Source: Strigamia acuminata
Taxonomy: Eukaryota; Arthropoda; Chilopoda; Geophilomorpha; Linotaeniidae
NCBI GenBank assembly: GCA_949358305.1
Contig: OX442315.1
Location: forward strand, 34,002,427-34,066,426
Length of the DNA: 64,000 nucleotides
Direction of reading: 5' to 3'
A program made the position numbers and the translations under genes. This document shows, piece after piece, positions 56,827-64,000 of the stretch. Every line of letters begins with the position of its first letter. The first letter of the stretch is position 1. The notes under the pieces are model-generated. The model was not told the origin of the DNA, ran no database searches, and worked only from the letters and a program-made list of their open reading frames with translations.

Positions 56827-59352
56827 GTTTGTACATCTGGCCGTATTGTACCATGGTTAAATGCAATTTTTACCCGCTTGTTTGTTTTGAATCTATCTAA
56901 ATCAAGTGCTGATTGATGTGTTTATTTGTGTTCGAGCTTGTTATTCATCTTTGCCAAAATCACTTCAGTAAACTGTAGCAAATATGGATCTATATCATCG
57001 ACCAGATATTCTCAACGGGTGATAAAAATTGAACGGGTTATTTACGTCATCATGCTTCAGCTGTTCAATTAGTTTGATGGATTCTTTCATTTATTCGGCT
57101 AAGTAGCAGACATTGTTTTTACTATCGAACTTTGGAATATCGATTTCCGTGTTCATGTGACATGTTAATCAGAATTCCAGAGCAAGAGAAAATGTTTATT
57201 TAAATCTTTCGTACAAAAAAAAAATATTTTTGCAAAAATAATATTTGATATCTAACGGTAGCACTGAAGATGACCGGTAGAAGTCGAAAGACTTTTGGTA
57301 AACAACAAACGGGTGATGTATTTGACATTCAAATTAATGCTTAGTTGGCAAGCAATGCATGACACGTGATTGCTGTCATCCAATCAGCGCACAGAACAAC
57401 AAATTAATAGGAAATAACACACAGACACGTGTCCATGTTATCCTTGGCTCATGATTCAACTGCACTTTTGAATTGTCTTAATCTCAACTCCCAAAGCTGT
57501 GTGGTCTGTATAGTGCAGTCCAAACAGCCTAGGCCAGATTAAATGGGGGCCAAGGGGGTAATTGCTCCGGATCTTCCTTGAAAATGCATTATTTCAGCGG
57601 AAAATCCATCGTTTTGCATGAAAATACAATTTTCTCAGCTAAAGATGAATGAATTTTACATAATAATGTATTTTTTCAGCTAAAAATGATTTAATTTCAC
57701 ATAAAAATGTATTTTTTCAGCTAAAAATGATTTAATTTTACATAAAAATGTATTTTTTCAGCTAAAAATGTATTTTTTCAGCTAAAAATGTATTTTTTCA
57801 GCTAAAAATGAATTAATTTTACATAAAAATGTATTTTTTCAGCTAAAAATGAATTAATTTCACATAAAAATGTATTTTTTCAGCTAAAAATGAATTAATT
57901 TTACATAAAAATGTATTTTTCCGTCTGCAAATGCATTTTCCTTGCTTGAGGATGTCGTAAGTGCTCAGTGCATCAGTTAATCCAGCCTTGCAGACTACTG
58001 CGCCATCTGGACTTACTCTAGACAAAAGAAAGTCCACTTGTTTGACCAGACAGAATTATGTAGCCTGTCCTGTATCCGGACTTGCAGACGCATTCATAAA
58101 GTCATCTCACTATCCAGCTGCACTGCTTTAGCAATAGCGCAGGAATCAAAATGTGTGAATTTGATTGGCTGCTTAATAGTAAAGTGAAATAATGGTTCAT
58201 TCTCATCCATTAAAAGTTGTTCTCTGCCGTTCTGGCTTTAATTTTATGAGGAGCATATTGAAAAGAGAGAGAAATTATTTTAGATTTCTTGATTTGAGAT
58301 TGAGGTCATGTTCATGGGGAATTAACTCATTTCAGCTTAATGTGCCTTGTACAGTTTGTATGATTAGGAGTAATTAGAAACGGATATTGATTAATCAATA
58401 AAGTAGATAAGTGGATTGGTTAATGTTAGGATGTAATGGATGGTTTTGAAGTGACGTTAATCTGATTAACTCGCTTGTTTTATTTTAATTCTTAATCAAA
58501 CTTCTTCCTGGCCATTCCTTTAAAGGAAAAAAATTCTTTCAAGCACGTCAATTAAGAATTCTTTACAGGCTTCATTAAGTGATTAAACAGAGGAAGTGTT
58601 GGCATATTTTGCAGAAAGAATTATTTTGAAGCGCTTAAAGCCGAAGCAGATTTCCCACAAAACACTATTATGGTATGTAGTCTCCATTTTTAATTTGCGT
58701 GGTTAAATGTTAAAAAGATCGATAGGTCACGTTTTCACGGTCCGTGTTCGTACTGTAAATCGGGATCGAGCCAGTTTAAGACGTCGATTTCAGATTATCG
58801 GCTTTTAGTCAAGCTTGCGGGAAAGGATTCTTTTAGGCAGAAGTTTTGAGTTTAGACATTTCATACTAGATATAAAATATTCCATTCTTGTATTGCAATT
58901 TCTTTAACGAATGTTATGACTGCCATAAGGTAAACAACTAAACATCGGCTTTTGTTTGTTCACAAACATTTACTCATTGATTATGTTAATAATGGCCATT
59001 GCAACAACATCAACAAATTACCTACTCAACAGTTACTGGTTTTTCTATTAGCTCTCGACAACAAGCTATTAAATGAACTCTCAATGGCTTTTCAGTTTCT
59101 TAAAGCTTAAACTTAACTTTACAAGTAGAAGGGGAAAATGTTTACAAGCAAAGATCAGCTTGTACTAGCTAGGATCATTAGTCTTATGGTGGAAACTTTC
59201 AACAGTTCGGTGTTCTGTCTGTTGACGATGCAATTTTTAAGGCAACTTCTGCTGCCAGGGGAAAACAACCTAATACAGGCTTGCCTGTTTGGCTCTACCT
59301 GCTATAGTTTTTGAGATATGGATGCGGACGGACAGACGGACAGAGCCGTTTC
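56827..59352. other. Non-coding stretch with 41-bp array
   Basis: The segment 57040-57180 (minus strand) has a broken reading frame with MNTEIDIPKFDSKNNVCYLA, then after a stop KESIKLIEQLKHDDVNNPFN, which looks like a decayed coding relic of unknown family. 57590-57935 is a minisatellite. The remainder shows nothing I can name. Confidence 0.4.
57590..57935. repeat. 41-bp minisatellite
   Basis: The unit is T4-ACAT-A5-TGTA-T6-CAGCT-A5-TGAATTAA (41 bp), with a 21-bp half-unit (A5-TGTA-T6-CAGCT) repeated at 57745-57800. It shares the A-tract/T-tract layout of the arrays in spectrin introns. Confidence 0.9.
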
Positions 59353-59649
59353 ATTAGACTTTCTAAACATCATGCTTGTGACACACGGAGCGTTTTGCTG
59401 CGCGAATCGCGTTGCCAAGCGATTTGGACCTGAATCCAAAATGGCGTCAGGTTGCACCTGATTGGTTGCGATCAAAATCGCCGACCAAAAAGTACATGCA
59501 CCAAGTACTTTTTGGTTGGGGATTTTGATCGCAACCAATCAGGTGCGACCTGACGCCATTTTGAATTCAGGTCCAAATCTCTTGGCGACGCGATTCGCGC
59601 CGCAAAACGCTCCGTGTGTCACAAGCATCAGGTTTAGAAGTCTAAAAGT
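59353..59649. mobile_element. ~300-bp near-perfect palindrome (fold-back element)
   Basis: The left arm TGCTTGTGACACACGGAGCG ... ACCAAAAAGTAC pairs with the right arm GTACTTTTTGGT ... CGCTCCGTGTGTCACAAGCA. The loop is about 8 bp near 59503, and pairing extends outward through TTTCTAAAC / GTTTAGAA. Arms are about 145 bp with few mismatches. Confidence 0.88.
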
Positions 59650-60675
59650 GTATGTTCGTTTGTTACTAATCTCAAATCTCCGAAAGTTCTTCACCGATTG
59701 CTTTGAAATTTTGACACAACGTTGCATTCGAATAGGCGCGTGGATTATGTAGCAATTTATTCCATAAAATTGTAGCATATTCCATTGCAATCAAAATGAC
59801 AAGCAAAATTACAAGGCGCGCAACGTGGTCATGGGTTTAAAATTTCCACCAACACTTTAATAAACTCCCAAAAGACAGATTTATTGCAAACTATAAATTA
59901 TCTTCCTCAATGGTGTTTACCCACAAAACCAACGTCAATGTGTGTCAAACCCTAGAGCTTTTAGATATCTGATTTTAATAACCCACATGAGGAAAACGTG
60001 CCTTTGGAGCAATGTCAATCAAAGCCTCTTTAAGCAGTTGATTTATTGTAATCCAGCAAGTTGATTGCAGTTAATTCAGCTTTAACTTATTTCCTCACAC
60101 TTTGCATTGAGGAATAAAAATGCAATATACGTTTTTGAGTGAAGAAGATTTACAAGCTCACAGCTTGACATGTTTACATAGTGGGGAAAATATTGAAACT
60201 AGAAGCTACTTTATGGTAGCCAGGTAATTGCATTCACGATGAACCGAGTTCAATTTCAGAGGTGAAAGACACATGGAATCCCCACACAGCGTGACGTCAA
60301 ACATGCGTTGGCATGGCAACGGGCAATCTTTTTCCTTGTTGATCGAAGTTGCTTGAGAGGACGAGATTAAAGGACTCCAGGGGATCTTTTCTTATATTTT
60401 CTATCCTATAAGTTCATGCTCTTTGATGCCACTTATATTTTACCACACATATTGGCAAAATGTATACTGTGAAGTAAATTTTACCAATTGGGATATCGTA
60501 AAAGCTGTAATGGTGGATGGTTATGGGACTCGAATTTTGCTTGGGGAAAATAATAATAGTAGTATTGATACTTGGCATGGTCAGGGTGCTTGTGTGGGAT
60601 TTAGGATAGCCAAGGACGACTGTCTTGAGGATCCAACCTTGCATTTGCACCAAGATGACTGACAAAATATGACAG
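59650..60675. other. Non-coding; one unassigned frame
   Basis: A plus-strand frame at 60423-60662 (79 codons, with WQNVYCEVNFTNWDIVKAVM) matches nothing I recognise. It ends just before the next MITE. A CRE (TGACGTCA) lies at 60292-60299. Confidence 0.3.
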
Positions 60676-61080
60676 TATACTCTGGCTAATCGTAAGAGGG
60701 GGACCAGTTCCTATTGGCCGAGCCTGTTTACTCGTAACTGTTGCCTTTATACTACCACCAGGAAATGTAGTTTTGTTGTGTTTTTAATTTGCTTCATTAT
60801 TGTAGATGGTTGAAATGATGTAAATTGACTTTTATTTAATAGTAAAATGTTTTTAAAAATCTTAAAACAATGTTTTATGGTGTTCTTATTTCAAAATACA
60901 TGTTTGTTCAGTTTATTGGTTGCTTTGTCAGGAAAGCAAGCAATTTTTGAATTTTTTGATTGGTTATTTTGTCTGGCAAGCACTCAACATGTATTTTGGC
61001 CTACTTTTATGTATACCTACACCAGTGAAATGGCTCGGCCAATAGGAACTGGTCCCCCTCTTACGATGAGCCAAAGTATA
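60676..61080. mobile_element. ~405-bp long-TIR MITE (copy 2)
   Basis: The left TATACTCTGGCTAATCGTAA and GAGGGGGACCAGTTCCTATT are inverted at the right end (AATAGGAACTGGTCCCCCTC). Homologous to 56405-56826 inside and at the outer ends. Confidence 0.8.
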
Positions 61081-64000
61081 GGTGCATTCATACAGTTATT
61101 TAGACTAAACAACATTTTAAAAAAACCTTTTTAACTGTTTTTTAGACTTTGTCTCGATCCAAAAATGGCCGCCGATTTAGTCCGTTTTTAGTCACAGTGG
61201 TCACGCGCACGACATTTAAACGACAAATCATATTTAATGACTGGTTCAAAATTACATTCACTGACTACACTTGGTACACACAGTGTTCATTATTATTAAT
61301 GCATTCAACTTCCCAAATACCATGAACACACCAATTTCAACATCGAGTGTCCTTTGGGACAATCATGCGTTTGCACCAATAACTTAGAAACCACAGACAC
61401 CCAGTTAAAGATGTACACGCCATTGGGGAAGAGAGTCTTAAATCACAGAAAGAGTCATGGAGTCCGAACCAATTCCTTTTTTCAACCAGAAATTTTGATT
61501 AACGCCTGGCGACAGGGGGCTCCTCAGCCAGGAGTGACTAATGCTGTTTCTTGGTTTTTCGCGTGTCTTTGAGTTTTTTTCTTAACAAGGGGGGCCAGCG
61601 CCCCCCTGCAAACCTCACCTTAACTGTTTTTTAATGTGATGGGGAATTGGGCACTTATTTAGCCGCCGTGTGGTTAGCATGCATTAGTCATTCCTGGTTT
61701 GTGTCTGTAATTTTATTGGTCTGGAGCCTCCTGTCGCCAGGCGCTTCCGAAATTTTGGGGCTAGAAGTAGACCACACATTTTCTCTAAATAAACATGATG
61801 TTCCTGCATTGTAGAATCTAAAGTAAATCACAGAAGGGATACTGAATTCAATTCCCTATTTGATTGAAACATTGCCAAGAACTAATCAGACCTAATACTG
61901 CTTAATTTACAATCAGGTTGTTTCATTTCTAGTGGCTTGTTTATCTTGATTACCACTCGATGCCGGGCTTCCATACAAATGGGTTGCAAATTGACGCGGA
62001 GGTGTAGAACAACTCGGCAATGTCAGCACTAGTGACGCACTTTTTTTTCTAGTCTTATCTGTTGAGTTTATTTTGTCTGCAAAATTGCACGCAACGTTGC
62101 GGAATGAGTTAGTTAGAGAAAATCGGAAGTAGTTAGGCTCGTGTGTTGGCAGTAAATTTGATTCGGTTGCTGTTCCGTCGCATTGGGCGTGGTGGAATGA
62201 AATGCGAGACAATTTCTGCGCTGTTTACCCATAATTGTAAATGAGTGTAATTGGTAATTTATTATTTACTTGTGCTTGACGCCAACGTTTGTAATTATTC
62301 CAATCTCTATGGACGAATTTTTATCATATCACATGCAGTCTGTGCTTTTTAGCCAATAAAATTGCCCCTTTGCTACAAAAACTAACTTGTAAGCGTCATT
62401 TAAACTTGTTTACGTGTCTAAATGTAAAATTTAGCATGTAAAATTTTAGTTAGACTGGTGTAATAAATATAAACAAATATACAACTTCTTGCCAAAAAAA
62501 TGGCATACTCTATTTTTTGGAACTTTTAATATTTGAAATTTCTCAGAAACTATTTCTCACAAGTAAAAATGGTTTTAGGAGGATTTAAAGGATTGTTAGA
62601 GCTATCATTTCGTTAAAAGTTTTTTGAAAAAAAACGAATAGTTAAAGAGAAAAAAATTAAAAACTCCAAAAAGTGACTATTTACAATATTTCTCATAACT
62701 TTTAAATAGAATGAGATAAAATTAAAAACTAAACAGATTTGAGACTGTCTATATCTCAGGAAACTTTTCTAAATTGGATGTATGGATCTCCAAGGCCCTC
62801 AAAAAAAGGCGTAATGGAGCTAAGCTTATGTAAAGGGGTAGACAACCACTATTTTTCGAAAAATCGTGGCGAGCACAACTGTTGACGAATCAAGTCATAG
62901 CTATAACATGTTATAGTACGACACAATAATGCTTCAATGCCAAAGTTTCGTTTCGATTCGTCAACATGGAGTATAGCAAATGTGCGTCATTAAAATAATT
63001 CGTTCATGTCGGACACGAACGTAGCCACTGCCAATGTTTTTATCAAGGTTTTACATTGTGAGGTGGTACTATGTGTGGTAGGATGACAGATGATCAGTGA
63101 TGATGCAGTTTGTCACTTGGTGGAAAGTGATGCACATATAAGTTTGCTGTTTAAGTAAGATTTGCATAGAGTACTTTGGCCTTGTTCCAGAATAATATGC
63201 CAAAAATGTGTGAGTTTATGAACGTGATTATTGGAAAACAATTAAACTTAGGATTACAGTTCTGCAAAGAAACACTTTTTTGGCGTCTTGATTAATTGTT
63301 GTCGTTTTAACTGCTTTGTTTTATGACCCCTTACTTGGGCTTTGGGGTATGCACTGTGGCTTTGCTGTATTCCATACACCAAATAGCCACATGTTAATCT
63401 CATTTCATTCAATAAGCCATCTCTAATCCAGACTGGTTTAAATCAGATAAATCAGAGTAAATGTCTCAAGCATAACATAACCTAACATGGTGAAAAATTT
63501 AATGCACCGGTAGATGAAGTGTGGCGCGGAAGATCGCCTTGCTTAAAAATGGGTCGTGATGCTAAAAAGTTTGCGAGCCCCTGATGTAGATGTAATAGAA
63601 ATACTAGGGCATTCACCAGGGCCACTTTAACCATTGGGCTAAAAGGGCTAAAGGGCGCCAGGCACCTCCTATGGTGAGTCTTCATAAATGTGCAACATAT
63701 ATAACTTGTTTCTATCTCAATTATGACAAAGGGCAAGGGGTACCTGAAACTTTTAGCCCAGGTCACCAAAATGTATTAAGTCAGGCCTGCTGATTGTGGT
63801 AATGATCCAAAGTTAATGTTCAAGATGAATGATATAGCAGAAATAACAATGCGCCTGTACCTGCATTAACTATCAAAAGGATAATTTTTCAGGCACCATT
63901 ATTGGGTCAGCCAGGTGCAATATCTGAGAACTACAAATAATCTTTCAGACGTTAATAGCAATCAGGAATGATTCGAAGTTCTTTTTTTATTTTTGAATTT
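61081..64000. other. Non-coding right end
   Basis: The segment 61150-61260 repeats the one at 54030-54150. 61340-61572 has an open frame with IECPLGQSCVCTNNLETTD that I cannot assign. 62845-62970 has a small inverted repeat (GTTGACGAATC / GATTCGTCAAC). 62990-63030 is an end of the family at 36938-37162. 63617-63789 is a second copy of the element at 55125. No gene recognised. Confidence 0.4.
63617..63789. mobile_element. Short TIR element, GGGC-rich family (copy 2)
   Basis: Starts CAGGGCCACTTTAACCATTG and ends TTAAGTCAGGCCTG, with the shared interior GGGCGCCAGGCACC and TTTTAGCCCAGG. Confidence 0.55.

Overview
This window is animal nuclear DNA: intron-split genes with GT-AG junctions, AATAAA poly(A) signals, AT-rich introns mostly under 500 bp, and many small DNA transposons. 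Ten genes or gene parts have clear animal orthologues. Tight packing, short introns and proteins close to vertebrate ones suggest a compact invertebrate-deuterostome genome. An ascidian tunicate is plausible, but no species can be fixed from the sequence alone. All exon joins and repeat periods were worked out by hand.

Layout. 1-2015: end of a MYND-finger gene and a broken ZNFX1-like copy. 3031-4595: leucine-rich-repeat protein. 4712-8155: PIF/Harbinger transposon with an apparently intact, spliced transposase (+) and a MADF-like partner gene (-). 8541-9010: second broken ZNFX1 fragment. 9328-10408: LIN37 (-), head-to-head with RPL28 (+, 10747-11357). 11915-16503: Munc18/STXBP1 (-). 16820-29277: alpha-spectrin (-), with its promoter and 5' UTR exon near 31.2 kb. 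31777-32254: UBL5 (-), a 73-aa gene in four tiny exons. 34097-45424: stomatin (-), with two alternative first exons and a duplicated internal exon. 45845-47004: COQ4 (+), head-to-head with stomatin and tail-to-tail with ZNHIT6/BCD1 (-, 47054-48626). 49231-49500: first coding exon of a GABA-B-receptor-like gene (+). From 49.5 kb to the end there is mostly transposon debris: a FLYWCH-MULE relic, Harbinger, hAT-like and other TIR elements, and a 300-bp palindrome.

Structure the genes do not explain. (1) Nearly every large intron holds its own AT-rich minisatellite. Their sequences differ, but their periods are about 21, 31, 41, 61 or 82 bp, close to whole helical turns, with A- and T-tracts alternating about every 10 bp. 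This predicts curved DNA. (2) The stomatin gene has a duplicated exon pair in which one copy is out of phase by one base. (3) Alpha-spectrin has a 42-nt candidate microexon (two heptads) that resembles the start of the next exon. (4) Perfect CRE palindromes (TGACGTCA) occur at the 5' regions of four genes or gene pairs.

Most genes here are housekeeping or membrane/synaptic genes: RPL28, LIN37, COQ4, ZNHIT6 and UBL5 on one side, and Munc18, alpha-spectrin, stomatin and the GABA-B-like receptor on the other. They are neighbours rather than a functional cluster. The shared architecture is head-to-head promoters and tightly abutting 3' ends.
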